Shown in pieces: positions 56,450-63,942 of a DNA stretch of 64,000 nt. The position numbers and the translations under genes were made by a program. The stretch comes from Acidimicrobiia bacterium. Its GTDB lineage: Bacteria; Actinomycetota; Acidimicrobiia; Spongiisociales; JAHEDJ01. Every line of letters begins with the position of its first letter. The stretch's first letter is position 1. The notes beneath the pieces were generated by a model. That model searched no databases and had not been told where the DNA came from. It worked only from the letters and a program-made list of their open reading frames with translations. The stretch lies in assembly GCA_035471805.1 (NCBI GenBank), contig DATIPS010000054.1, positions 1-64,000 of the forward strand. Reading direction: 5' to 3'.

Positions 56450-57196
56450 TCAGAGTTCGCGTTTGGCGAGTGCGCCTATTGTCCCATACAGCAGGGCGAA
56501 CGTGCCGGCCAGGGTCACGAACAGGGATTTCAGGAAATCGCCGAATGCCGCACCCCGGACCAGCCCGTCGAGTGCCCCGATCAGACGGCTGGGCAGCCAA
56601 TCCGTCAAGCTCGGGATCAACCCGATGATCGGCAGCACGAGGAGCACCACCAGGCTGAGGATCACGGTCGGAAGCACGTTCTTGAGCGTCGAGCCGAAGA
56701 AAGCAACTATCGAGACGGTGAACAGCAGGTAGACGGAGCCGCAGAGCATTCCGGCGGCCATTGCGCCGGCGTCCGGCGCTCCGATGAGCACCGCCGTCTC
56801 GTACCAGGCGAGTAATCCTCCCACAACGTAGGCCAGGATCCCGGCGGCGGTGACGACCACATAGCGGGGGATCAACAGCCGGGCGGACGACATCACGCGG
56901 GTACGCAGGAACACCGCCATCTCGTAGCGAGATTCGATGGTGAGGGCTCCGGCCGCGATCATCACCAGGACGAGTATGCCGAGCTGCTGAATGTTGGCCG
57001 AATACTGCTCGATTCCGTCGGCCGGTGTCGGCTCCGGGAGGATGATCTGAACACCGCCGCCGAATCGCTCGACTAACTCTCCGATGTAGCGGGCCGACAG
57101 CGGTCCGATGATGCCGAAGAAGACGAACACGCCGAAGATCGCAACCCATCTTTTGGTGCGCACCATCCGGATCCACTCGAGTCTCCAGAGATTCAC
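56450..57196 (-). CDS. ABC-2-type transporter permease
   Basis: The 248-residue protein has six TM helices with the ABC-2 exporter layout: a cytoplasmic start (MNLWRLEWIRMVRTKRWVAI), an extracytoplasmic loop after TM1, and ESRYEMAVFLRTRVMSSARLLIPRYVV before the later helices. The start overlaps the ATPase gene by 4 bp. The substrate is unknown. Confidence 0.83.
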   Translation of the reverse strand: MNLWRLEWIRMVRTKRWVAIFGVFVFFGIIGPLSARYIGELVERFGGGVQIILPEPTPADGIEQYSANIQQLGILVLVMIAAGALTIESRYEMAVFLRTRVMSSARLLIPRYVVVTAAGILAYVVGGLLAWYETAVLIGAPDAGAMAAGMLCGSVYLLFTVSIVAFFGSTLKNVLPTVILSLVVLLVLPIIGLIPSLTDWLPSRLIGALDGLVRGAAFGDFLKSLFVTLAGTFALLYGTIGALAKREL

Positions 57197-58071
57197 GACG
57201 TGAGCTCCAGGAATACGTCTTCGAGGTTCGCCCCTTCCGGCGACATCGATATCACGGCCGCTCCATTGTCGGCGAGAACCTTCACAAGGTTGCGCTCGGC
57301 CTCATCTCGTCCTGCAACCGTTACCCGAAGGTCACCTGCCGAAACTCGCTCGACCAGGTGTACCCACGGCGCATCCCGAAGCGACTGCAAGACACCGTCG
57401 TCGGCGTCGCGCAGCCGAATCCGATAGACGGCTTCGACCCTGCCCACCAGCAGCTCATCGAGCGAACCCTGGAAGAGGAGTCGGCCATCTCTGAGGATGC
57501 CGACAGTGTCGCACACCTCCTGGACGTCTCCCAAGATGTGACTGGAGAACATGACCGTTGACCGGCCGCGCAGCCGGGTGACGAGGTCGAGCACCTCCCG
57601 TCTGCCGGCCGGATCGAGTGCGGCGCTGGGCTCGTCGAGCAGCAGTACCTGCGGCTCGCCGATGACCGTGGCCGCCAGACCGAGGCGTTGGAGCATTCCT
57701 CGCGAAAAGCCGCCGACGCGAACGTCCGTGGAATCTCCCAGTCCGGTCTCCGCCAGCACCTCCTCTACCCGTTCGACGGGAACGTCCGGGGCGGCGAGGT
57801 TGCGGGCAAGGTCGACCACCTCGCGCGCCGTGAGCCAGGGCTCGAACTGGGGTGTGTCCGGTAGCACGGCCGTCCGCGACCGGGGGGCGCCGATATCGAC
57901 GGCTCCGGAGTCCGGGTGTCTCAGTCCCGCCAGGATTCCGAGCAGTGTCGTCTTTCCGGCGCCGTTCGGCCCGACCAGGCCGTATACGGAACCCTCGGGA
58001 ACGACAATCGAGACTTCGTCGAGCGCACGCTTGGGCCCGTAGGTCTTGGTGAGCGACTTGGTCGAAATCAT
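57193..58071 (-). CDS. ABC-2-type transporter ATPase
   Basis: The 292-residue protein has Walker A GPNGAGKTTLLGILAGL near 37, signature GGFSRGMLQRLGLAATV, Walker B QVLLLDEPSAALDPAGRREV and H-loop SSHILGDVQEVCD, with the C-terminal extension typical of exporter ATPases. Start ATG 58071 overlaps the stop of the small membrane-protein gene (ATGA). The three genes form one operon. Confidence 0.9.
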   Translation of the reverse strand: MISTKSLTKTYGPKRALDEVSIVVPEGSVYGLVGPNGAGKTTLLGILAGLRHPDSGAVDIGAPRSRTAVLPDTPQFEPWLTAREVVDLARNLAAPDVPVERVEEVLAETGLGDSTDVRVGGFSRGMLQRLGLAATVIGEPQVLLLDEPSAALDPAGRREVLDLVTRLRGRSTVMFSSHILGDVQEVCDTVGILRDGRLLFQGSLDELLVGRVEAVYRIRLRDADDGVLQSLRDAPWVHLVERVSAGDLRVTVAGRDEAERNLVKVLADNGAAVISMSPEGANLEDVFLELTS

Positions 58072-58256
58072 TCGGGTCCGCGCCCCACCAGGAAGTACAC
58101 GATTCCTCCAATAGGAACGGACAGGCATATCAGGGCCCATGCCCACTTCGGAAGGTGCCGTACCGATCTCCTCGAGATGTCGTACCAGCAGTAGCCGATC
58201 CAGGCGATTACGAAGATGGCGAGTGGAACGAGGGCGGCAATCAGGGTAGAACTCAT
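58068..58256 (-). CDS. Small PLDc_N-type membrane protein
   Basis: The 62-residue protein has two TM helices separated by YDISRRSVRHLPKWAWALI and ends IPVGGIVYFLVGR-like (seen: VPIGGIVYFLVGRGPE), the phospholipase D nuclease N-terminal (PLDc_N) signature. Such proteins often accompany actinobacterial ABC-2 transporters. It is first in the operon and overlaps the ATPase gene by 4 bp. Confidence 0.8.
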   Translation of the reverse strand: MSSTLIAALVPLAIFVIAWIGYCWYDISRRSVRHLPKWAWALICLSVPIGGIVYFLVGRGPE

Positions 58257-58309
58257 ACGGGGGAAGCTAGCAAAGCAGATGCCGATCAATGGGTCGGTTC
58301 GTCCTGGTT

Positions 58310-59245
58310 TTAGAAGGCGTTCAGCAGGATCATGTAGAGAGCTGCGTAGAGGAGCAGGAGACCGGTTCCGGTGATCCTGTTGTGACGCCTCAGCGTTCCC
58401 AGGAGGAGGGTCACCACGCCGGCGGCTCCCAACGCTCCCATTCCGCCCGTGAGCGCCAGGTCGGCGGAGACTGCCACCGGGGCGACGAGGGGCCCTATTC
58501 CGATAGAAAGTGTGGCATCGACCAGGCTGGATCCAAACACATCGCCAACCGCAAGGTCCCGTCGGCCCTGTCGGAGCGCCGTCACGTCCACCAGGAGTTC
58601 GGGCAGCGAGGTGCCGAGTGACACACCCAGGAATCCGATGATGTAGACGGGTACTTCTACGAGCTCGGCGATTCGCAGGAGGGCTTCGATCGCGAGCCAG
58701 GATCCTGCTCCAACGAGACCGAGAGCTCCCAACGCAAGAAGAATGTGTCTCGACTTCCGGCGGGAAGGTACGCGGAGTGCAGGGCCGGATGTTGGTGGCG
58801 CATACTTCCAGACGGCGGCGCAGGCGACCATCCATGCGATCACGAGGACCCCGCCATCGAGTCTGCTCAGATATCCGTCTGCCACTAGGAAGATTCCCAG
58901 GATCAGAGCAAGGATCGTTAGACCTCCAACCAGACGGACGCGCCTCTTGCCCAGCACCAGTGTGCCCCCGACGAACGGCAGAAGGCCGAGTACGAGGGTC
59001 ATTTGGGTGGCCGCCGATCCGATGGAATCGCTGACGTTGACGTCGCCCTGATCGCGCACCGAGGAGATGATCGAGTTGGCGATTTCAGGGAGATCGGTCC
59101 CGATCGCCAGCAAGCTGAGTCCGATGACGAACGGGGGAAGCCGACTGCCGAATGCCAGAGCGGAGGCGTGGTGTACTGCTCGGCGACTGGCTCCCAGAGC
59201 GACGACCAGTCCGATGATGCCGGCGACGATCCACGCTGCGGTCAT
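58310..59245 (-). CDS. Sodium/calcium exchanger family (CaCA) cation antiporter
   Basis: The 311-residue protein has about ten TM helices with two inverted alpha repeats: LAIGTDLPEIANSIISS with DSIGSAATQMTLVLGLLP, and SLGTSLPELLVDVTALRQG with VGDVFGSSLVDATLSIGIGP. The acidic residues in G-T-x-L-P-E bind the cation. It probably exchanges Ca2+ or another divalent cation for Na+ or H+. It is divergent from the sulfur operon regulator. Confidence 0.88.
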   Translation of the reverse strand: MTAAWIVAGIIGLVVALGASRRAVHHASALAFGSRLPPFVIGLSLLAIGTDLPEIANSIISSVRDQGDVNVSDSIGSAATQMTLVLGLLPFVGGTLVLGKRRVRLVGGLTILALILGIFLVADGYLSRLDGGVLVIAWMVACAAVWKYAPPTSGPALRVPSRRKSRHILLALGALGLVGAGSWLAIEALLRIAELVEVPVYIIGFLGVSLGTSLPELLVDVTALRQGRRDLAVGDVFGSSLVDATLSIGIGPLVAPVAVSADLALTGGMGALGAAGVVTLLLGTLRRHNRITGTGLLLLYAALYMILLNAF

Positions 59246-59336
59246 CTCGTCTCGATACTACGTGACCCCGCCGCGGGACGGTCCGAGGACGGCCCCGGCC
59301 CAGATGCTCCGGCTCCGTGTTCGAGCCGTGGGTGCA

Positions 59337-59395
59337 GCATTGTGCGCATTACGGGGTGTTGCATAATGCTGCATAATCTGCACGGTCTGCATAGT
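59337..59395. promoter_or_regulatory. Cluster of GCATAAT-like direct repeats upstream of the PocR-type regulator
   Basis: Six copies of a degenerate heptamer lie in one orientation: GCATTGT (59337), GCATTAC (59346), GCATAAT (59361), GCATAAT (59371), GCACGGT (59380), GCATAGT (59389). The start-to-start spacings are 9, 15, 10, 9 and 9 bp, about one helical turn. They sit in the divergent gap between the antiporter and the regulator start at 59506. An operator array for the regulator is the simplest reading. Confidence 0.55.
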
Positions 59396-59505
59396 CGGGA
59401 AGTACGGTCTCCGGAATGGGACCTTGTGCCCTGCTTCACAAACTCTGCGCGGCGTATTGTGAATGGTATGCAGAACACCGCCCACCCCACTCGATCGGAC
59501 CGACG

Positions 59506-60297
59506 GTGACCTCACTTCTCACCGCCAAGGAACTGCAGGAAGTCCTCCAGGTCGATCGATCCACGATCTACCGGATGGCCGAGTCCGGCCGTCTTCCGGC
59601 AATCAAGGTCGGCAGACAGTGGCGTTTCCCGTCCGCCCAGGTCGATGCTTGGCTCGGTACCTCGAGCGGGATCTCATCGAGGGTCTCCGCCGTCAACGTC
59701 CCTCCGCCGGGCGGCAACGGGGCCCTCATCAGCCTTCTTCCGAGAGAATACGTCGAGGACATGACCGAGCTACTGGGCCAGCTGCTCGGTGTCATGGTCG
59801 TGGTGACCGACATGGACGGACAACCTATCTCCGAGGCAGCCAATCCGTGCGGTCTCTTTGAGGCAATCAACGAGACCGATGAAGCCGTTGCAGGGTGTGT
59901 GGTCAGCTGGAAACGCCTGGCCGACGAGGCCGATCTTCGGCCTCGCTTCATGGCCAGCCACATGGGACTCCTCTGCGCTCGAAGCTTTGTGCGGGTCGGT
60001 TCGGAGCTGAAGGGGATGGTGATGGTCGGCGGAGTAGCTCCCGACCCGTGGCCGCCGGCGCCGGGTGAACTGGCTCGTATCGCGGATGCCTTCGGCGTGC
60101 CCCACGGTGTGGTGGAAGACCGCGTGAATGAGGTCTACCGACTCGACGAATCCGACCTCGACCGCGTGTTGGATTACCTGCCCCGTATAGCGCAGATGCT
60201 GTCTCATCTCGCGACTGAAAGAACAAACCACCTCGCCAAACTGGACGCGATCGCGACCCTGGTTGGGGCGGATGCAACAACCAAGGAGAATCAATGA
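59506..60297 (+). CDS. Excisionase-type HTH regulator with PocR-like sensory domain
   Basis: From GTG 59506 the protein has 263 residues. The N-terminal ~60 form a MerR/excisionase-like winged helix (LLTAKELQEVLQVDRSTIYR and GRLPAIKVGRQWRFPSAQVDAWL). The rest resembles a PocR domain (EDMTELLGQLLGVMVVVTDMDG, GLLCARSFVRVGSELKGMVM) with Cys residues in NPCGLFE, AGCVVSW and LLCARSF that could bind a metal or sense sulfur or redox state. The stop overlaps the SQR-like gene, so it likely controls the sulfur operon. Upstream in-frame codons from 59416 show no similarity. Confidence 0.8.
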   Translation: MTSLLTAKELQEVLQVDRSTIYRMAESGRLPAIKVGRQWRFPSAQVDAWLGTSSGISSRVSAVNVPPPGGNGALISLLPREYVEDMTELLGQLLGVMVVVTDMDGQPISEAANPCGLFEAINETDEAVAGCVVSWKRLADEADLRPRFMASHMGLLCARSFVRVGSELKGMVMVGGVAPDPWPPAPGELARIADAFGVPHGVVEDRVNEVYRLDESDLDRVLDYLPRIAQMLSHLATERTNHLAKLDAIATLVGADATTKENQ

Positions 60298-61532
60298 GAA
60301 AGCTGCTCGTCCTCGGTGCCGGCACGGCCGGCACCATGGTCGTCAACAAGCTGAGCCACCACCTCGACGGCGAGGAGTGGGACATAACGATCGTCGATCA
60401 AGACGAGACCCACTACTACCAGCCGGGTTTCTTGTTCATCCCGTTTGGGATCTACGGACGAAATGATGTGATCAAGGCCAAGCGGGACTTCATGCCCGCC
60501 GGCGTCAAGATGATCACCTCGGCGATCGAGATCGTCGAACCCGAGAACAACCGCGTCAAGATCGTAGAAGGCGACCGCTGGCTCGACTACGACTACCTGG
60601 TAATCGCCACCGGGACGCACCCGCGTCTCGAAGAGACTCCCGGACTTCAAAACGAAGACGGGACCATGCCTGACAACGTTCACACGTTCTACACCCTCGA
60701 GGGTGCCTGCCGTCTGCAGAAGTACCTGCGCAGCTGGGAGGGCGGCAAGATGGTGATGAACATCATGGAGATGCCCTTCAAGTGCCCCGTCGCCCCGCTC
60801 GAGTTCACGTTTCTGGCCGACTGGTGGTTCTCAGAACAGGGCATGCGCGACCGGGTGGAAATCGAGTATGTGACCCCGCTGCCCGGGGCTTTCACCAAAC
60901 CGGTTGCATCGAGAGCTCTGGGCGGGATGCTCGACGAACGCAAGGTGTCCCTCGTAGCGGACTTCATGGTGGAGCGCGTGGACGCTGAGAACAACAAGCT
61001 CGTGGCCTTCGACGAGGAGGAGGTCGAATACGACCTGTTGGTCACGGTTCCCGTCAACATGGGCGCCGACTTCGTCGGCAGGTCGGGTCTGGGCGACGAA
61101 CTCAACCACGTGCCGGTCGACAAGGGCAATTTCCTCTCGACTCACTACGACAACATCTTTGCGCTCGGTGACGCCTCGAACATCCCGACCTCAAAGGCAG
61201 GATCGGTTGCCCACTTCGCCGTCGACATCTGGACCGAGAACTTCCTGCGCTACATAGACGGACTCGAGATGGTGGAGGAGTTCGACGGTCATGCCAACTG
61301 CTTCATCGAGAGCGGCCACGGCAAGGGCCTCTTGATCGACTTCAACTACGAAACAGAGCCGCTGCCGGGCAAGTACCCGCTTCCGGGAGTCGGGCCCTTC
61401 TCGCTCCTGCAGGAATCCGAGATGAACCACTGGGGCAAGATGATGTTCCGCTGGATCTACTGGAACATCCTGCTCAAAGGCAAGGAGATGCCCGTCCCGG
61501 CGCTCATGTCGATGGCCGGCAAGTGGAGCTGA
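60294..61532 (+). CDS. Sulfide:quinone oxidoreductase-like FAD flavoprotein
   Basis: The 412-residue protein has the N-terminal FAD loop LLVLGAGTAGTMVVNKLSHH, then HYYQPGFLFIPFG as in SQR, YDYLVIATGTHPR and DNIFALGDASNIPTSKAGSV. Cysteines in KCPVAPLE and ANCFIESGHGKG match the two redox Cys positions of SQR-type enzymes; a further Cys is in GACRLQK. The C-terminal amphipathic end (MMFRWIYWNILL) suits membrane contact. It should oxidise sulfide or a persulfide and pass electrons to quinone. It is coupled to the regulator by a 4-bp overlap. Confidence 0.87.
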   Translation: MRKLLVLGAGTAGTMVVNKLSHHLDGEEWDITIVDQDETHYYQPGFLFIPFGIYGRNDVIKAKRDFMPAGVKMITSAIEIVEPENNRVKIVEGDRWLDYDYLVIATGTHPRLEETPGLQNEDGTMPDNVHTFYTLEGACRLQKYLRSWEGGKMVMNIMEMPFKCPVAPLEFTFLADWWFSEQGMRDRVEIEYVTPLPGAFTKPVASRALGGMLDERKVSLVADFMVERVDAENNKLVAFDEEEVEYDLLVTVPVNMGADFVGRSGLGDELNHVPVDKGNFLSTHYDNIFALGDASNIPTSKAGSVAHFAVDIWTENFLRYIDGLEMVEEFDGHANCFIESGHGKGLLIDFNYETEPLPGKYPLPGVGPFSLLQESEMNHWGKMMFRWIYWNILLKGKEMPVPALMSMAGKWS

Positions 61533-61536
61533 GCAC

Positions 61537-62247
61537 ATGACCACCGCGACCGACATCACCATCGCCGAGTTGAACGACAAGATCGACCGGCTCACCGCGC
61601 AGGTCGAGTTTCTTGCCGATGAGGCGATCGAGGCACGGAGACGGCGGCAGGAGTGGGACGAGTTGAAAGCAGACGTCACTCCGCTGTTGGGTGAGATGTA
61701 CTCGTATGCCGCGCGGGAACTGGCCGAGGTCGAGCACGATGTGTCGCTCGAGCAGATCGCCCATCTGCTCAAGCGTTTGATGCGCAACGCAGGCACTCTG
61801 GAGGCTTTGCTCGAGCAACTGGAGAGCGCATCCGACCTGATCGGCACTCTTTCGCCGCTCACCGGCGACGCCGTCTACAAGCTGATGGAGGTTCTCAACG
61901 GCCTGGAGCAACGGGGCTACTTCGCCTTCGCGAAAGGGTCGCTCGGTGTCATCGACAACGTAGTCACGTCGTTTACGACGGAGGACGTCAATGCACTCGG
62001 CGATAACGTGGTCCTGATTCTTCAGGCGGTGCGGGAAATGACCCAGCCCGAAGTGATGACCATGCTTCGCAACACGGCGACGACCGTCCGGGAGCAACCG
62101 GTACCCGAAGACGTTTCACTGTTCGCCCTCATCAAGCAGATGCGCGACCCGGCAGTGAAGCGAGGGCTGTCCAGGGCGCTCAGCGCGCTGCGGTCCGTTT
62201 CGGGCGATTTCTCAGAACAACAAGGGCAACAAGGCTCAGAAAGGTAG
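61537..62247 (+). CDS. DUF1641 protein
   Basis: The 236-residue all-helical protein has no TM helix: an N-terminal coiled coil (IAELNDKIDRLTAQVEFLADEAIEARRRRQ), then LLEQLESASDLIGTLSPLTG and GYFAFAKGSLGVIDNVVTSF, the DUF1641 core. These proteins often adjoin SQR-type or formate-dehydrogenase genes, and their function is unknown. It is 4 bp from the SQR-like gene. Confidence 0.82.
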   Translation: MTTATDITIAELNDKIDRLTAQVEFLADEAIEARRRRQEWDELKADVTPLLGEMYSYAARELAEVEHDVSLEQIAHLLKRLMRNAGTLEALLEQLESASDLIGTLSPLTGDAVYKLMEVLNGLEQRGYFAFAKGSLGVIDNVVTSFTTEDVNALGDNVVLILQAVREMTQPEVMTMLRNTATTVREQPVPEDVSLFALIKQMRDPAVKRGLSRALSALRSVSGDFSEQQGQQGSER

Positions 62248-62252
62248 AAACC

Positions 62253-62570
62253 ATGGCAACCGAACTGATCGGTGGCATCGAACTCGAAGTCGACGACGAA
62301 GGCTTCATGACTGATCCGAGTCAGTGGAGTGAGGAACTCGCTCCTGCGCTCGGCAAGGAGATCGGTATCGATGAGCTGACCGACGAGCACTGGAAGGTAA
62401 TTCGCTTCCTGCGTTCCGATTTCGAAGCTCAGGGCGAGACGGCCACGCTGCGGCGTGTTTCGACGATGGCCGGCGTTCCGACAAAGGATCTCTACAAGCT
62501 CTTCCCGAAGAAGCCCGCCAAGAAGATGTCGTATGTCGCCGGGTTGCAGAAGCCGACCGGCTGCGTGTAG
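62253..62570 (+). CDS. DsrC/TusE-family sulfur carrier protein
   Basis: The 105-residue protein has the DsrC/TusE fold text: EVDDEGFMTDPSQWSEELA, LTDEHWKVIRFLRSDFEAQG, KDLYKLFPKKPAKK and the C-terminal KPTGCV with the penultimate catalytic Cys104. The second Cys of dissimilatory DsrC, about 11 residues earlier, is absent (KMSYVAG). It should carry sulfur as a persulfide between the SQR-like or DsrE-like proteins and an acceptor. Confidence 0.92.
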   Translation: MATELIGGIELEVDDEGFMTDPSQWSEELAPALGKEIGIDELTDEHWKVIRFLRSDFEAQGETATLRRVSTMAGVPTKDLYKLFPKKPAKKMSYVAGLQKPTGCV

Positions 62571-62594
62571 TGGAAGAGGGAAGGAGCACAACTA

Positions 62595-63098
62595 GTGCCG
62601 AAATTTGACGACGACGGCGGCGATCGGAAACTCTGCATCATCGTGAGCAAGGGGACCATGGAATGGTCGACGGCCGCCATGGTTCTCGGCAACGCCGCGA
62701 TCGGTGAGGGCATCGAACTGCACGTGTTCTTCACCTTCTGGGGCCTGGACGCCATCGTCGATCGCCGTATGGACAAGCTCAAGATCTCCCCGGTGGCCAA
62801 CCCATCGATGAAGATCCCGGGCACCGATATCGGGATGGCCAACATGCTGGCCGGCCTGCCGGGCATGACGGCATTTGCATCGAACATGATGGCCAAGGAG
62901 ATGAAGGCTCTCGATGTGCCCCCGCATCGCGAGTTCATGCAGATGGTCCACGACTCCGGCGCCCATTTCTGGGCGTGTCGGTTGACCTACGACATGCTTA
63001 AGCTGACTCGGGAGGATCTCTGGGATGGGGTCGAAGATGTGATTTCGGCTACCGACTTCATGGAGCTCTCCGAAGGCGCACAGATCATTTTCATCTGA
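62595..63098 (+). CDS. DsrE/DsrF/DrsH-like sulfur transfer protein
   Basis: The 167-residue protein starts at GTG 62595. It has the DsrE-family opening KLCIIVSKGTMEWSTAAMVL, EGIELHVFFTFWGLDAIVD, a Met/Gly-rich segment (GMANMLAGLPGMTAFASNMM) and a conserved Cys in HFWACRLTYDML. It belongs to the larger DsrE2-like group, which traffics persulfide sulfur. It is last in the operon and is followed by a terminator. Confidence 0.88.
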   Translation: MPKFDDDGGDRKLCIIVSKGTMEWSTAAMVLGNAAIGEGIELHVFFTFWGLDAIVDRRMDKLKISPVANPSMKIPGTDIGMANMLAGLPGMTAFASNMMAKEMKALDVPPHREFMQMVHDSGAHFWACRLTYDMLKLTREDLWDGVEDVISATDFMELSEGAQIIFI

Positions 63099-63129
63099 GG
63101 AAAACGTACCTCGTACGACTGGCAACGAC

Positions 63130-63164
63130 TTGGGCCGCCCACGAGGGCGGCCCAATCGCGTTTT
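63130..63164 (+). terminator. Rho-independent terminator of the sulfur operon
   Basis: TTGGGCCGCCC (63130-63140) pairs perfectly with GGGCGGCCCAA (63145-63155) around loop ACGA. TTTT follows at 63161-63164 after five bases. It lies 31 bp after the DsrE-like stop. Confidence 0.75.
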
Positions 63165-63284
63165 CTCCCCCGCACGAGCGGGGGAGATCCCTGAGTCTTC
63201 GAAGGGAGAGGGGGCAAGCGCAAGACAGCCCCCCTCGCCCTCGAAGACTCGGGCACTCCCCCCGCCGGCGGCGGGGGGAGAAAC
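63157..63284. repeat. Palindromic repeat element, copies A (+) and B (-) facing each other
   Basis: Copy A starts near 63160 with TCTCCCCCGC-ACGA-GCGGGGGAGA (63164-63187) and continues GAGTCTTCGA (63193-63202) and a G-rich run. Copy B is the same element inverted: CTCCCCCCGCC-GGC-GGCGGGGGGAG (63256-63280) preceded by TCGAAGACTC (63241-63250) and a C-rich run. Together the inner parts (63193-63214 and 63229-63250) form a ~22-bp imperfect stem. Confidence 0.75.
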
Positions 63285-63352
63285 AGGTTTGCTTTCCTCT
63301 CCGGGCGCCTGATGGGGGAGGTGGTTGCGGGTCCGAAGGACTGGGAGCGGTG

Positions 63353-63426
63353 GGGGCAGGCGCAAGACAGCCCCCCTCGCCCTCGAAGACTCGGGCACTC
63401 CCCCCGCCGGTGGCGGGGGGAGAAAC
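63353..63426. repeat. Palindromic repeat element, copy C (direct repeat of copy B)
   Basis: 74 nt repeating 63211-63284 with two mismatches by eye (72/74). It contains the same CGAAGACTC box and CTCCCCCC...GGGGGGAG palindrome. The three copies show that this element amplifies or converts locally. Confidence 0.85.
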
Positions 63427-63449
63427 GCGAATCCCCCAGGTCTGGCGGG

Positions 63450-63491
63450 GCCAATTGCCAATTGCCTGCTCCTACTGCCTACCGCCTACCG
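63450..63491. repeat. Tandem heptanucleotide repeat, locus 4
   Basis: Six heptads in one phase: GCCAATT twice, GCCTGCT, CCTACTG, then CCTACCG twice. It lies just beyond the 3' end of the DUF302 gene, next to repeat copy C. Confidence 0.75.
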
Positions 63492-63499
63492 CCCGCTAC

Positions 63500-63898
63500 T
63501 CACGCTTCCAGCATCTCCATCGCTCTTGCCAGCTTCTCGCGAGCCTCCGCGGCAATGATCTCCATCTCGGGCGCGTCGGTGACCGAGTTCATGATTCCGG
63601 GGTCCAGCGCTTCCACGATCGTGCCCGATTCGCTCTCGTACACGACGACATTGCAGGGGAGCAGCAGGCCGATTTCCTCTTCAGCGCCCAGGGCTCGATT
63701 GGCCAGAACCGGGTTGCAGGCGCCCAGAATCTTATAGGCGGGCCGATCGACGCCTATCTTCTCTTTGAGCGTTGCCTGCACGTCGATCTCGGTCAGGACC
63801 CCGAATCCCTCCACCGCCAGGGCGGCGCGCGTCCGGGTCTCTGCTTCCTCTACTCCGACTTCGAGAATCACTCTCAGTCCATAGGGCCTTTGCTCCAT
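63500..63898 (-). CDS. DUF302 family protein
   Basis: The 132-residue protein has the DUF302 text: ETRTRAALAVEGFGVLTEIDV, IGVDRPAYKILGACNPVLANRAL, IGLLLPCNVVVYESESG, PGIMNSV. Two conserved Cys (GACNP, LLPCN) may bind a metal or sulfur species. The function is unknown; members often occur near sulfur-oxidation or CsoR-type genes. ATG 63898 follows AGGAG. Confidence 0.9.
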   Translation of the reverse strand: MEQRPYGLRVILEVGVEEAETRTRAALAVEGFGVLTEIDVQATLKEKIGVDRPAYKILGACNPVLANRALGAEEEIGLLLPCNVVVYESESGTIVEALDPGIMNSVTDAPEMEIIAAEAREKLARAMEMLEA

Positions 63899-63926
63899 TG
63901 CTCCTCTTTCCCCCGATGGGCCATTG

Positions 63927-63942
63927 ATACCCCCCGGAGTAT
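63927..63942. promoter_or_regulatory. CsoR/CstR-like operator candidate upstream of the DUF302 gene
   Basis: ATACCCC-CC-GGAGTAT is an imperfect palindrome (6 of 7 arm positions match) with A/T ends around a G/C tract. This is the general form of operators bound by CsoR-family copper or persulfide repressors. It lies about 30 bp upstream of the ATG. Confidence 0.4.

Noticed and set aside
63160-63190. A stretch resembling a type I-E CRISPR repeat (GTTTTCTCCCCCGCACGAGC...).
   Set aside because: It occurs once, without regularly spaced copies or cas genes. The related sequences nearby are longer, partly inverted units of a different palindromic element.
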